Positions 16,805-24,893 are shown, counted from the first letter of the stretch. The stretch is DNA of 64,000 nt from JBMHDN01 sp049889355 (GCA_049889355.1 JBMHDN010000046.1:24803-88802); one strand, 5' to 3'. The notes: generated by a model from the sequence alone, not told the origin. Program-made: numbers and translations.

Positions 16805-17110
16805 ATGCGGACAACCGATCATGACATTTGCCCATTGGGCGAAATCATTCCCTTTCAACCACGTGCGGCCACTGGCCAGAGCGATGTAAAAGTCAGTGTT
16901 ATCGCAACCCTTGTTGCGGTCAGCGTTTTGCATGACACCACCACAAATCCAGAAGAAAAATTGCTGGAACTCATTGAACAATCTGGTGAGGCTGAAATTC
17001 TGGATGCGCTGGATGCCACAGCAGATTTAGAACAAGATGAAGCCTTGCATCTGCATGTGCAGCTGAACCCAGTTAATGATAATAGCAGGCTGACAGATAT
17101 GTCGGTTTAG
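16805..17110 (+). CDS. Hypothetical small protein
   Basis: A 101-residue protein with no family I recognise. Residues 1-30 contain CPLGEIIPFQPRA; the middle (about 30-50) is a short hydrophobic stretch VKVSVIATLVAVSVLHD, too polar for a confident membrane helix; residues 51-80 are acidic and helical (EEKLLELIEQSGEAEILDALDA). ATG 16805 has GGAGAG seven bases upstream, so translation is credible; an in-frame start at 16790 lacks one. It is divergent from the photolyase-like gene and shares its regulatory region, and converges on an AEC transporter gene. The function is unknown. Confidence 0.5.
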   Translation: MRTTDHDICPLGEIIPFQPRAATGQSDVKVSVIATLVAVSVLHDTTTNPEEKLLELIEQSGEAEILDALDATADLEQDEALHLHVQLNPVNDNSRLTDMSV

Positions 17111-17131
17111 CGCCGACAAGACCAAGTTGGA

Positions 17132-18052
17132 CTAGCCGATAAAGGCAAGCCAAATCAGCAAGACAGGTACAGATAGGACAGTCTGTAGCGATAGGATTTC
17201 GGCCATCAGCTTGGCATTACCGCCCAGCTCGCGTGCAAGCGGATAGCTGGAAACCGCTGTCGGCATCACCCCGACAATCATAATGATGATTAAGGACAAA
17301 CCATCTAGCCCCATCACCATTGCACTGCCAACCATCAGGCCCGGGAAAATAACAGCCTTGGCCAAGGCAGATAATAAAAGGGCCCGCCAAGCAGAGCGAA
17401 AGGCGCTGAGATGCACCCCGGCCCCAATGGCTAGCAGCAATGCTGGCAGTGCACCGCGTCCCAATAATTCAGTTGTATCTAAGATGAAAATAGGCAGATC
17501 GGCTGGCATATATTTCGCCGCCAGCCCTGCTGCAATCGAGATGATAAGCGGGTTGCGGATAAGCTCTTTGAGGAGGAGCCGCCGCAAATCCATCCCCTCA
17601 TGGCGCTTGTTCAGATAGATCAAAATAGCGACAGACATCACATTGGATACAGGCACCAGCGTGGCCAAACATAAGGTGCCCAGCTCTACCGCCTTTGGTC
17701 CATATAAGCCGGCAATGATAGACAGCGCCATAAATCCATTATGCCGGAACGCCCCTTGCAAAAGACTGGAGAGATCGGCGTTATTGAGCCGAAATTGGCG
17801 ACCAGCTATCCAGATCAGCACAGTCACGCCAAATAAGCCAGTGAGCAGCGCAATCACTGTTTTATCAACAGCCATATCTGAAAAATCAGAGGTGGCGATT
17901 GTTTTAAACAGCATCGCTGGAAACAACACCCAATAGCAGAGTCTAGACAAAGACTGCCAGAAGCTCTCTTCTTTTAAAATTGTCAGCGAGATGACCTTGC
18001 CCAGGATCATGACCAGCAAGACAGAAAAAACGATAGGGGCAGCGGATAACAA
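17132..18052 (-). CDS. AEC family (auxin efflux carrier-like) transporter
   Basis: A 306-residue membrane protein with about ten helices in two inverted halves. Family features are the opening IVFSVLLVMILGKVISL, the LCYWVLFPAMLFKTIA segment in helix 2, and HNGFMALSIIAGLYG and PTAVSSYPLARELGGN near the discontinuous helices. Bacterial members carry malate, malonate or similar small anions; the substrate here cannot be told. It is divergent from a second AEC gene 117 bp away, and the two are clearly different in sequence. Confidence 0.87.
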   Translation of the reverse strand: MLSAAPIVFSVLLVMILGKVISLTILKEESFWQSLSRLCYWVLFPAMLFKTIATSDFSDMAVDKTVIALLTGLFGVTVLIWIAGRQFRLNNADLSSLLQGAFRHNGFMALSIIAGLYGPKAVELGTLCLATLVPVSNVMSVAILIYLNKRHEGMDLRRLLLKELIRNPLIISIAAGLAAKYMPADLPIFILDTTELLGRGALPALLLAIGAGVHLSAFRSAWRALLLSALAKAVIFPGLMVGSAMVMGLDGLSLIIIMIVGVMPTAVSSYPLARELGGNAKLMAEILSLQTVLSVPVLLIWLAFIG

Positions 18053-18085
18053 GAGATTTCCCGTTCTGAATGCGGTATGAAAATT

Positions 18086-18115
18086 AAGACAGCATGCTGT
18101 ATTTATGTTTAAAAT
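18086..18115 (+). promoter_or_regulatory. Promoter with palindrome between divergent AEC genes
   Basis: AAGACA (18086-18091) and TAAAAT (18110-18115) are 18 bases apart. The 12-bp perfect palindrome ACAGCATGCTGT (18089-18100) overlaps the -35 and is well placed as an operator for one or both divergent transporters. Confidence 0.4.
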
Positions 18116-18169
18116 GCCACATGCCCTTGTTCATTCACTGTAGCTGAAGTGGTATCAAAAAGTACAGCC

Positions 18170-19123
18170 ATGCTGACCGTTCTCAGTCTTACCATTCCCT
18201 TTTTTGCCATCATCTTAACCGGCGCCATTGGCCGCAAAAGAGGTATGTTCACCAGCGAAGCTGGGCGCATCATGGCAAAATTTGCCTTTTTCATCGCCTT
18301 GCCGCCGATGTTATTTTTGAAGGTGTCTGAGGCCCCTGTGTCAGAATTGCTGACTTTTGGTTTTGTCATTCGCTATGAATTGGCCACTATCCTTATTTTC
18401 TGCAGTGGCGCACTGATAGGCGGTTATCTGTTCAAGCTGACCAGCACTGAGCGGGCGATTTTCGGACTCAATGGGGCCTATTCTAATTATGGCTATATCG
18501 GCCTGCCGCTTGCCTTCATGGCTTTTGGCGATGCGGCGGCTGTGCCATCTGCGCTTATTTTACTGGCTGATTCCATCATCCTTGTCGTGCTCACAGCTAT
18601 TTTTGCAGCCTTAAGCACAGATGGTGAAGCCAAGCAGGATTTTGTCAGCTCGTTGAAATCCACTCTTTTATCTTTATCTCGGAATCCGCTGTTATTATCA
18701 GTGGTGGCCGGGTTTTTATTTGCACTCAGCGGTTTGTCACTGCCGGTTATTCCAGAACGCATCTTCCAGATGCTAGCTGGTGCGGCTGCCCCAACTGCCC
18801 TGTTCGCCCTTGGCATTTCACTGGCAGGCGAGCGATTAAGCGAATCGCGCAATGAAGTGATGTTCCTCAGCCTGTTCAAGCTGATTTTATTCCCTGTATT
18901 GGTTGCAGGTTTGTTCTTGCTCTGGCCTGATAAAGGGCTGGACCCGGTCTGGGTCCAGGTGGCTATTCTGGCCTCCTGTCTGCCTATCGCTGCCAATGTC
19001 TTTGCGATGGCTGAGTTCTATAATGCCTATAGCGGGCGCACCGCCACTGCGATTATGCTCTCCACCCTTTGTGCGAGTGTAACAGTTCCCTTGGTGCTTT
19101 ATCTGCTGTTTGAGATGCTTTAA
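18170..19123 (+). CDS. AEC family transporter (second copy)
   Basis: A 317-residue membrane protein of the auxin-efflux-carrier-like family. The first helix LTVLSLTIPFFAIILTGAIGRKRGMF, the FIALPPMLFLKVSE segment and the NGAYSNYGYIGLPLAFMAFG motif (about residues 102-121) are typical. ATG 18170 starts directly at the first helix and was chosen over GTG 18149. It converges on bioY with a terminator hairpin between. The two AEC genes may serve different organic acids. Confidence 0.87.
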   Translation: MLTVLSLTIPFFAIILTGAIGRKRGMFTSEAGRIMAKFAFFIALPPMLFLKVSEAPVSELLTFGFVIRYELATILIFCSGALIGGYLFKLTSTERAIFGLNGAYSNYGYIGLPLAFMAFGDAAAVPSALILLADSIILVVLTAIFAALSTDGEAKQDFVSSLKSTLLSLSRNPLLLSVVAGFLFALSGLSLPVIPERIFQMLAGAAAPTALFALGISLAGERLSESRNEVMFLSLFKLILFPVLVAGLFLLWPDKGLDPVWVQVAILASCLPIAANVFAMAEFYNAYSGRTATAIMLSTLCASVTVPLVLYLLFEML

Positions 19124-19142
19124 GCACACACCCATCAACCGC

Positions 19143-19168
19143 AAAAAAAGGCTGGCACAAGGCCAGCC
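19143..19168 (-). terminator. Terminator of bioY
   Basis: GGCTGGC (19150-19156) pairs with GCCAGCC (19162-19168) around ACAAG. On the minus strand the stem is followed by seven T. On the plus strand the hairpin also lies just past the AEC gene but has no T tract. Confidence 0.8.
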
Positions 19169-19192
19169 TTATCATGAGATGTTTATCTGATT

Positions 19193-19786
19193 TTAAGCGT
19201 CGGTTTTTGATATCAGCTTTTGCACGGCCTTCCATGCAAAAGGCATCAGGCCAGCCGCAATCACAATTTTAAGCGCATCGCCATAAACAAATGGCAGCAA
19301 CCCAAATTGGAAAGCTTTTTCAAGGCCGATCATCTGAGACAGCCAGAACACGCCAAAGCTGTAAATCACGACATTACCAATAACCATCGCTGCTGCTGTG
19401 CTGGCCAGTGATTTGCCCCAGCCCATCTCAGCCAACTGACCAAGGACAATCGCAGCCACAAAGAAGCCCAACAGATAACCGCCTGTTGGCCCCATCATAT
19501 AGGCCCAGCCAGCACCGCTCGCAAAAACAGGCAGGCCAATCGCCCCATTACCCAGATAAGCCAGCAAGGTCACGCCGCCAAGACGTGTGCCGTAAGTCAT
19601 GCCGATCATCAGCACAACCAGAGTTTGCATGGTCACAGGCACCGGATAGAATGGGATTTTAACATGTGCTGAAATCGCCAGAAGCGCGATACCAGCGACC
19701 ACCAGAACCGCTTGGTTCAGCAGTGAAAATTCGGTTTTTTGTGTGCGGGCCTGAAAATAAGCCTTCGCCAATGTCACGTGAGACAT
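19193..19786 (-). CDS. bioY: Biotin transporter BioY
   Basis: The substrate-binding S component of a biotin ECF-type transporter. The 197-residue protein has six hydrophobic segments, with the family signatures KIPFYPVPVTMQTLVVLM, LAYLGNGAIGLPVFA and GPTGGYLLGFFVAA. No bioM or bioN gene is adjacent, so it works either alone, as described for some alphaproteobacterial BioY, or with a shared energising module elsewhere. GGGGAG precedes the start. A 7-bp inverted repeat in the upstream region may control it. I do not find a BioR-type TTATAGATAA site. Confidence 0.93.
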   Translation of the reverse strand: MSHVTLAKAYFQARTQKTEFSLLNQAVLVVAGIALLAISAHVKIPFYPVPVTMQTLVVLMIGMTYGTRLGGVTLLAYLGNGAIGLPVFASGAGWAYMMGPTGGYLLGFFVAAIVLGQLAEMGWGKSLASTAAAMVIGNVVIYSFGVFWLSQMIGLEKAFQFGLLPFVYGDALKIVIAAGLMPFAWKAVQKLISKTDA

Positions 19787-19811
19787 AAATCATCTCCCCT
19801 TGATGATGATG

Positions 19812-19830
19812 TTTCTCAGGAAGTGAGAAA
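19812..19830 (-). promoter_or_regulatory. Inverted repeat upstream of bioY
   Basis: TTTCTCA-GGAAG-TGAGAAA is a perfect 7-bp inverted repeat 26 bp before the bioY start. It could be a protein operator, or in the bioY mRNA a hairpin with loop CUUCC close to the GGGGAG ribosome-binding site. Confidence 0.4.
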
Positions 19831-19928
19831 TACGCTATCCGCCAATGATTTTCAGCGCGACAGCCCTAAATGCCATGTGTTATAGCAGGGGCGTTAAAAG
19901 GTGGCAAGCTGGTGACAGGGGCAGGCCA

Positions 19929-20004
19929 CATCAAATAATGCTGAGCGCTGTGCTGTGCTGACAGGCCCTGTGGCATGTCTGCGAGGCTCGGCGTCTATTT
20001 GATG
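19929..20004 (+). promoter_or_regulatory. Structured 5' leader (riboswitch-like) of the purine permease
   Basis: The leader folds by direct base complementarity. CATCAAATA (19929-19937) pairs with TATTTGATG (19996-20004); after a bulged C19995, A38-U94, U39-G93 and GCTGAGC/GCTCGGC (19940-19946 with 19986-19992) continue the helix to 18 pairs with two G-U pairs. Inside are an asymmetric internal loop (19947-19956 against 19983-19985) and a capping hairpin GACA-g-GCC-CTGT-GGC-a-TGTC (19960-19979). The 3' strand ends in the first base of the GGAG ribosome-binding site (20004-20007), so opening the helix could control translation. It does not fit the purine riboswitch consensus I know. Confidence 0.6.
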
Positions 20005-20015
20005 GAGAATGCACC

Positions 20016-21308
20016 ATGCTCGAGCGCATGTTCAAATTGAGCGCGCATCAAACAAATTTGCGCACTGAGGCCTTTGCCGGTCTCTCAACCTTCCTCACCC
20101 TTTCATTTATTATCGCGGTGAATCCAGCCATTCTATCGGATGCTGGCATTGATTTTTCAGCGGCGTTCATCGCGACTTTGCTGGCCAGTGCCCTTGGCTG
20201 TTTTATCATGGGTTTTTGGGCAGGCTGGCCTGTGGCACTTGCCCCAGGCATGGGTCTTAATGCCTTTTTTGCCTATGTTGTCGTGCTGGGCTATGGCTTG
20301 AGCTGGCAGCAAGGGCTGACGGCTGTTTTTGTCTCATCTGTGCTTTATTTCGCCTTCTCGCTAAGCAAGGCCCGCAGCTGGATTATCGGCTCTATCCCAG
20401 CCAGCCTGCAGGTTGGTATTACCGCCGGTATCGGTCTGTTTCTGGCGATGATTGGCCTGACCTCAGCTGGTATTATCGTTGATAATCCAGATACGCTGGT
20501 GGGATTAGGCGCCATCAATGATGTGAGCGTATTATTAGCAGTGGCAGGCCTCATCCTGATGGCTGGCCTCAGCTATCGTGGTCTGCCAGGTGGCATTTTG
20601 CTAGGCATTTTGATCATCAGCGCCATCGGCTGGATGAGCGGATTGGCTGAATTTAATGGGGTAGTGAGTGCACCGCCTGTTGCGTCTGCTGCCTTTGCAC
20701 TTGATTTTTCTGTGCTGACCAGCCCGGCTTTTCTGTCTGTTGTCTTTGTGATGTTCTTTGTTGATTTCTTTGACACCACAGGCACGCTGACCGCGATTGC
20801 CGGCCCAGCTGGCAAACGCAAAGCAGATGGTCAAATCGACAAGCTGGACAAAGCGGTATTAGCTGATACATCTGCCTCTGTGTTTGGCGCTTTGCTCGGC
20901 ACGTCAAATATGACCACCTATCTGGAATCAGCAGCTGGCTTGAAAGTTGGCGGGCGCACAGGCCTGACAGCGATCATCATTGGGCTGCTGTTCTTATCCT
21001 GTCTATTTTTCGAGCCTATTTTTGCCTCGATTCCAGCCTTTGCCACCGCACCAGCGCTGATTTTGGTTGCGGCGGGTTTCCTTTCCGGTCTGAAACAGCT
21101 GAATTGGGATGATGTGAGCGAAACATTGCCGGTGATGCTGATGATGGTGGTGATGCCGCTAACCTTTTCTATCGCCGCTGGCATTGCCTTTGGCTATTTT
21201 GCCTATATCGGGATGAAATGCCTGGCTGGAAAAGCCGGTGATATCCATCTGGGTAGCTGGGTTATTGCTGGCTTTGCCGTGATTTGGTTTGTCCTGTCTC
21301 TGGGCTAA
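20016..21308 (+). CDS. NCS2 family permease (AzgA-type purine transporter)
   Basis: A 430-residue inner-membrane permease with 12-14 helices. It has the AzgA-branch hallmarks RTEAFAGLSTFLTLSFIIAVNP (about 16-37), ALAPGMGLNAFFAY (about 74-87), FFVDFFDTTGTLTAIA (about 250-265) and the LLGTSNMTTYLESAAG segment. AzgA-branch members import hypoxanthine, adenine or guanine by proton symport; which is used here cannot be read from sequence. GGAG lies eight bases before the ATG, next to a structured leader. The last codons and the stop are part of a 16-bp triplicated repeat, and a terminator follows. Confidence 0.9.
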   Translation: MLERMFKLSAHQTNLRTEAFAGLSTFLTLSFIIAVNPAILSDAGIDFSAAFIATLLASALGCFIMGFWAGWPVALAPGMGLNAFFAYVVVLGYGLSWQQGLTAVFVSSVLYFAFSLSKARSWIIGSIPASLQVGITAGIGLFLAMIGLTSAGIIVDNPDTLVGLGAINDVSVLLAVAGLILMAGLSYRGLPGGILLGILIISAIGWMSGLAEFNGVVSAPPVASAAFALDFSVLTSPAFLSVVFVMFFVDFFDTTGTLTAIAGPAGKRKADGQIDKLDKAVLADTSASVFGALLGTSNMTTYLESAAGLKVGGRTGLTAIIIGLLFLSCLFFEPIFASIPAFATAPALILVAAGFLSGLKQLNWDDVSETLPVMLMMVVMPLTFSIAAGIAFGYFAYIGMKCLAGKAGDIHLGSWVIAGFAVIWFVLSLG

Positions 21309-21346
21309 TACAAGTCTGGGCTAATACAAATCTGGGCTAACACAAG
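21299..21346. repeat. Three 16-bp tandem repeats across the permease stop codon
   Basis: Units TCTGGGCTAATACAAG, TCTGGGCTAATACAAA and TCTGGGCTAACACAAG follow each other exactly. The first carries the final codons and the TAA stop of the permease; the others repeat the stop downstream. Probably slippage duplication. Confidence 0.95.
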
Positions 21347-21355
21347 ACAGAAGAT

Positions 21356-21394
21356 AAAAGGGGATAGAGCCTATCGCTGCTGTGTCCCCTTTTG
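21356..21394 (+). terminator. Terminator of the purine permease
   Basis: AAAAGGGGA (21356-21364) pairs with TCCCCTTTT (21385-21393), and a small hairpin GATAG-AGC-CTATC (21363-21375) sits inside. The U-rich arm itself serves as the T tract. Confidence 0.75.
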
Positions 21395-21530
21395 TCATCC
21401 AGCCCCTTGCCATATGGTACAATTCTGACAGCAGAACTTTACAAGAATATCAGATCTTATTATTCTGCATCACAATCTGAAAAGCCCCGTTATGGTTATG
21501 TGAATGAGTTGAGGATGGTGGTCACGTTTC

Positions 21531-22391
21531 ATGGTGCAACAAACTTCTTCATCTGACATTCAACAGCCGCCGCGCCCGCCTATCTTCTCTTTTGCAGATG
21601 GCGAGATGGGGCCGGTATCCAATACCGTGATCCGGACGCTGGAAAAGGCAACTGGCCAGCCAAAAATTAAACAGCTTTATCTGGATTATGTCGATTCAGA
21701 CCGGCCACGCGAATTATTCTGGGCAGATGCGCTGGACAGGCTGGGCATCAAAATCGATTTGCGGCGCGATCCAAAAGCCCAAATTCCAAAGACCGGCCCT
21801 GTATTGGTGATTGCCAATCATCCGTTCGGGGTCGTAGATGGCCTTGCCTTATGCGCCCTGATTGCAGAGGTACGCCAGGATTATAAAATCATTACCCACC
21901 GCGTGCTGCGTCAGGCCCCAGCGGTGATGGATAAAATTCTGGCGATTGATTTTGAAGAAACAGAAGAAGCGCTCGCCAATAATCTGCAAACCAGAAAAGA
22001 AGCGACCAAATTGCTGCAAGCAGGCGGGGTGGTTGTGATTTTCCCTTCCGGTGCGATTTCACGGGCAAAACATTTTGTGGATCAGGCGGTTGACCCAAGC
22101 TGGAAAAATTTTGTGGCTAAACTGGCTATTCAGCCAGATACCAGCATTCTGCCTTTTTATGTTTCCGGTCAGAACAGCCCGCTTTGGCAGGTGGCGATGC
22201 GGCTCAGCCAGACACTTGGCTATTCGCTGATGTTCCGCGAGATTGTGCGCCTTATGAACAAGCCTGTTACGGTCACCATGCGCGATTTAATCGCTCCGGA
22301 TGTTATCTCTGGTTTTGGCTCGCGCCAGGAGCTGATCGAATATCTGCGCGCACAGGTTTATGGCCCAGATGACAAGCCGCAAATCGCCTGA
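21531..22391 (+). CDS. Lysophospholipid acyltransferase family protein
   Basis: A 286-residue PlsC-superfamily acyltransferase of the hemolysin-like group. The catalytic NHPFGVVDG (His97, Asp103) has five residues between His and Asp, as in that group; VVIFPSGAISRAKH (about residues 169-182) is the glycerophosphate-binding FP-G motif. No strong membrane helix is seen. Relatives acylate lysophospholipids or ornithine lipids; the acceptor here is unknown. It converges on thiN, with only seven bases between the stops. Upstream sequence from 21395 to 21530 shows no clear promoter. Confidence 0.82.
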   Translation: MVQQTSSSDIQQPPRPPIFSFADGEMGPVSNTVIRTLEKATGQPKIKQLYLDYVDSDRPRELFWADALDRLGIKIDLRRDPKAQIPKTGPVLVIANHPFGVVDGLALCALIAEVRQDYKIITHRVLRQAPAVMDKILAIDFEETEEALANNLQTRKEATKLLQAGGVVVIFPSGAISRAKHFVDQAVDPSWKNFVAKLAIQPDTSILPFYVSGQNSPLWQVAMRLSQTLGYSLMFREIVRLMNKPVTVTMRDLIAPDVISGFGSRQELIEYLRAQVYGPDDKPQIA

Positions 22392-22398
22392 TGAGGGC

Positions 22399-23055
22399 TT
22401 AGTCTGACATCAAAAGACGGGCCCAATGGCTGGCATCCACCATCACCAGATAAATATCATCTGCCTGTTTTGGTATGATATGCTGCATATCCGCATGAGT
22501 CTGGTTTGATGTGCCAATCTGATGACCTGGCGCCATCTTTAGCCCGTCTAAAGGCCAAAACAACCCTTCAGACCGGACAAATTCTACTGGCTGAACTGGC
22601 CAGATTGAAAGCCGGCTATCTGACGGGACAGACAATCTGCATGACCCTTTTTTCAGCATCATCGCATCATATTGGCTGAGCAATAAAATCGAGCGATCTG
22701 GATAACGTGCCAAGACATGTATACTGGCCAGCGCATGGTCAAATCTTTTGCCCAGAAAGCCGAGTGCGATCACATCACCTTCTGAAAAATATGTCAGGGC
22801 TTTTTCAAAATCGGTAGTGTCCTGCTCGCCAATCTGGTGGATTGCCACCTGCTGTGCGCGGGCCGTGGCCAGCTGTGTTTCATCTGCTGAATCCAAATCG
22901 CCGATGACGGCATCTGGCATAATGCCAGCCGCCAGACAAGCCGCCAGCCCGCTATCCACTGCCACAACATAAGAAGAAGCGGCGAAATGCTGTATCCAGC
23001 TGGTCTCTGCTACGCCGCCGCCAATCAGCAATAATCTGTGTCTCTGATTTGCCAT
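22399..23055 (-). CDS. thiN: Thiamine pyrophosphokinase
   Basis: It makes thiamine diphosphate from thiamine and ATP. The motifs are clear: GLAACLAAGIMPDAVIGDLDS (metal-binding Asp in 53-56), QDTTDFEKAL (78-87) and GFLGKRFDHALA with Arg104-Asp106-His107. The C-terminal domain has TSNQTHAD in place of the usual thiamine-binding TSN-G segment. Length, 218 residues, is normal. The gene is 100 bp downstream of hlyD; a 14-bp palindrome and a tandem repeat lie between. Confidence 0.88.
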   Translation of the reverse strand: MANQRHRLLLIGGGVAETSWIQHFAASSYVVAVDSGLAACLAAGIMPDAVIGDLDSADETQLATARAQQVAIHQIGEQDTTDFEKALTYFSEGDVIALGFLGKRFDHALASIHVLARYPDRSILLLSQYDAMMLKKGSCRLSVPSDSRLSIWPVQPVEFVRSEGLFWPLDGLKMAPGHQIGTSNQTHADMQHIIPKQADDIYLVMVDASHWARLLMSD

Positions 23056-23083
23056 GGCCGATCTGTAGCATGGAGAGGCTGGC

Positions 23084-23097
23084 TAAGACTAGTCTTA
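23084..23097. repeat. 14-bp perfect palindrome upstream of thiN
   Basis: TAAGACTAGTCTTA is fully self-complementary and lies 28 bp before the thiN start, a usual place for an operator. No known regulator site is recognised. Confidence 0.45.
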
Positions 23098-23100
23098 CTC

Positions 23101-23142
23101 TTTTGGTCCTGCTCAATCGGCTCTGCTCTTTTGGTTCTGCTC
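23101..23142. repeat. Three 14-bp tandem repeats just after hlyD
   Basis: On the minus strand the units are GAGCAGAACCAAAA, GAGCAGAGCCGATT and GAGCAGGACCAAAA, beginning 13 bp after the hlyD stop. They are non-coding and imperfect. Confidence 0.85.
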
Positions 23143-23155
23143 TTAAGCCTGCATT

Positions 23156-24853
23156 CTATTTTTCCCGAAAGGCCACAGAGGTGGCTTTATGAATAGGCGA
23201 GAGAATGTAATCCATCACCGTGCGTTTGCCGCCCAGAATATCAACAGTGACCTGCATGCCAGGGACCATCTCTGGGATCAGCTCAGCCCGCGAGAAACGA
23301 ATTTCCGGAATTTCAATCAGCGTTTCATAAAAAGGGGGCATGGCATCTTGCTCTGTTGTGTTGCTGGCAATATGGGTTACCACCCCTTCCAGATTGCCAT
23401 AGCGCGAGACATCATAAGCAGAGAGCGAGATTTTCACCGACTGACCAACATAAACATCTGCCACATCTTGCGGCAGGAGCCGGGCGCGTATCGTCGCCTT
23501 ATTTGAACGTGGTACCAATTCAGCCAAGACAGTGCCTTGCTGGACTACCGCCCCTTCGGTTTTCAGATGAATAGCTGAAATCACCCCATTCATGGGCGCA
23601 ATCACTTCTGCATAACCGACCTTGCCAGCCAGTGCGGCTTGTCTTGATTCAGCCTGAGAGAGGCGTGTCTGGGTTTCCACCAACCGCGCCGCGGCCTCTG
23701 CCTGATATCTATCATCTAATGATTGGCGCTCTTTATGGCGGGTGGCCAGATCAGATTGCATCGAGACCACCGATAAGTCTGCCAGCTCTGCCTCACCGCG
23801 CGATTGGTGCCAGCGTGATTGTGCTTCAATCAGCTTGATACGCGGCTCATGACCAGCATCGACGAGCGGTTTGATAATGTCATATTCCTCACGCTGGATA
23901 GCGGCGCGATCACGGGCGATACGTGCGGCGGCCTGCTTCTCTTCAATTGATTTTTCCAGCGACTCTATTTTTTGTTCCAGCACTTCAATTTCGCCAAGAT
24001 GGGCACGCCTGCGTTGATCAAATAAGGTCTGTTCTTCTGCGACGGCCAAGGGTGCTTGTGTTTCTAAATCACTTGGGAAGCGCACCTCGGTCAGTCCGTT
24101 GGTCTCAGCCTCAAGGCGTGCCAGGGCCGCACGTGCGGTATGAATAAGGATGAGGTTATTATCAAAATCAGCCTGTACATCCTCATCTTCCATCCTGAAG
24201 AGGATATCTCCTTTGGTGACATCTGCCCCAAGAGACGTGCCAATATGAGTCACAAGACCTGGCAGGCGGGCCTGAATAATCTGTACGTCACTTGGCGGAA
24301 TGACTGAGCCTTCTGCGCGCACCTGCTCATCAATTTCCGCATTATAGGCCCAGATAAAGGCAATGATGAAAAAGCTGGAGATCAGGACAAATATGATCTG
24401 GCCTGATACCATGCTGGGCTCTTCAGCTTCAAAATCAGGGGTGCCATGATCAATCGGGGCTGGCCCGAATTGCAGCGGCATCGGCCCGTAATAGGTTTTA
24501 AAAAACCCCACAACCGGACGCCTGAACGGCCCCAACAGATAGCTCAGCGGGTTAAAGATAAAGCCCAACAGACGCCAGACAATAGAGGGTTTCGGTGCCG
24601 CGCCCATTAATTGGGCCAGATCAATTTGACCTGCTGGTTGACCTGCTGGTTGACCGGCTGGCTGAGTTTCTGGCTGGGTTTCTGGCTGAGTTTCTGGCTG
24701 GGTTTCTTGTCGGGCCTGCGCCTGTTCAGCAGATGCCTGTTCAGTAGCTGCCTGTTCAGTGGCTGCCTGTTCACCGGCTGGCTTTTTGGCAGCTTTGCCA
24801 GCTTGTTTTTTCGGGGCCCCTTTTGGGGTTTTCTCGTTTTTCTCTGTCATCAT
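23156..24853 (-). CDS. HlyD family type I secretion periplasmic adaptor
   Basis: The membrane-fusion protein that links the ABC exporter to the outer-membrane channel. Residues 1-80 are a Lys/Ala-rich then QPET/QPAG-repeat cytoplasmic segment, unusually long for the family. A membrane helix (about 152-170) is followed by the biotinyl-lipoyl half VIPPSDVQIIQARLPG, a long coiled coil (about 240-410), a second lipoyl half VIAPMNGVISAIHLKTEGAVV and the beta-barrel LVPRSNKATIRARLLPQDVADVYVGQ typical of HlyD/LapC. It is 40 bp downstream of the ABC gene. ATG 24853 is followed by a second ATG. Confidence 0.92.
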   Translation of the reverse strand: MMTEKNEKTPKGAPKKQAGKAAKKPAGEQAATEQAATEQASAEQAQARQETQPETQPETQPETQPAGQPAGQPAGQIDLAQLMGAAPKPSIVWRLLGFIFNPLSYLLGPFRRPVVGFFKTYYGPMPLQFGPAPIDHGTPDFEAEEPSMVSGQIIFVLISSFFIIAFIWAYNAEIDEQVRAEGSVIPPSDVQIIQARLPGLVTHIGTSLGADVTKGDILFRMEDEDVQADFDNNLILIHTARAALARLEAETNGLTEVRFPSDLETQAPLAVAEEQTLFDQRRRAHLGEIEVLEQKIESLEKSIEEKQAAARIARDRAAIQREEYDIIKPLVDAGHEPRIKLIEAQSRWHQSRGEAELADLSVVSMQSDLATRHKERQSLDDRYQAEAAARLVETQTRLSQAESRQAALAGKVGYAEVIAPMNGVISAIHLKTEGAVVQQGTVLAELVPRSNKATIRARLLPQDVADVYVGQSVKISLSAYDVSRYGNLEGVVTHIASNTTEQDAMPPFYETLIEIPEIRFSRAELIPEMVPGMQVTVDILGGKRTVMDYILSPIHKATSVAFREK

Positions 24854-24893
24854 CTTATCTCTTAACTTTCACGTGACATGCCCTGCCCCTGAC

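Noticed and set aside
19870..20016. Classical purine riboswitch before the permease
   Set aside because: The leader is clearly structured but shows a linear bulged helix with one capping hairpin, not the three-way junction with paired loops and the conserved core of that class.
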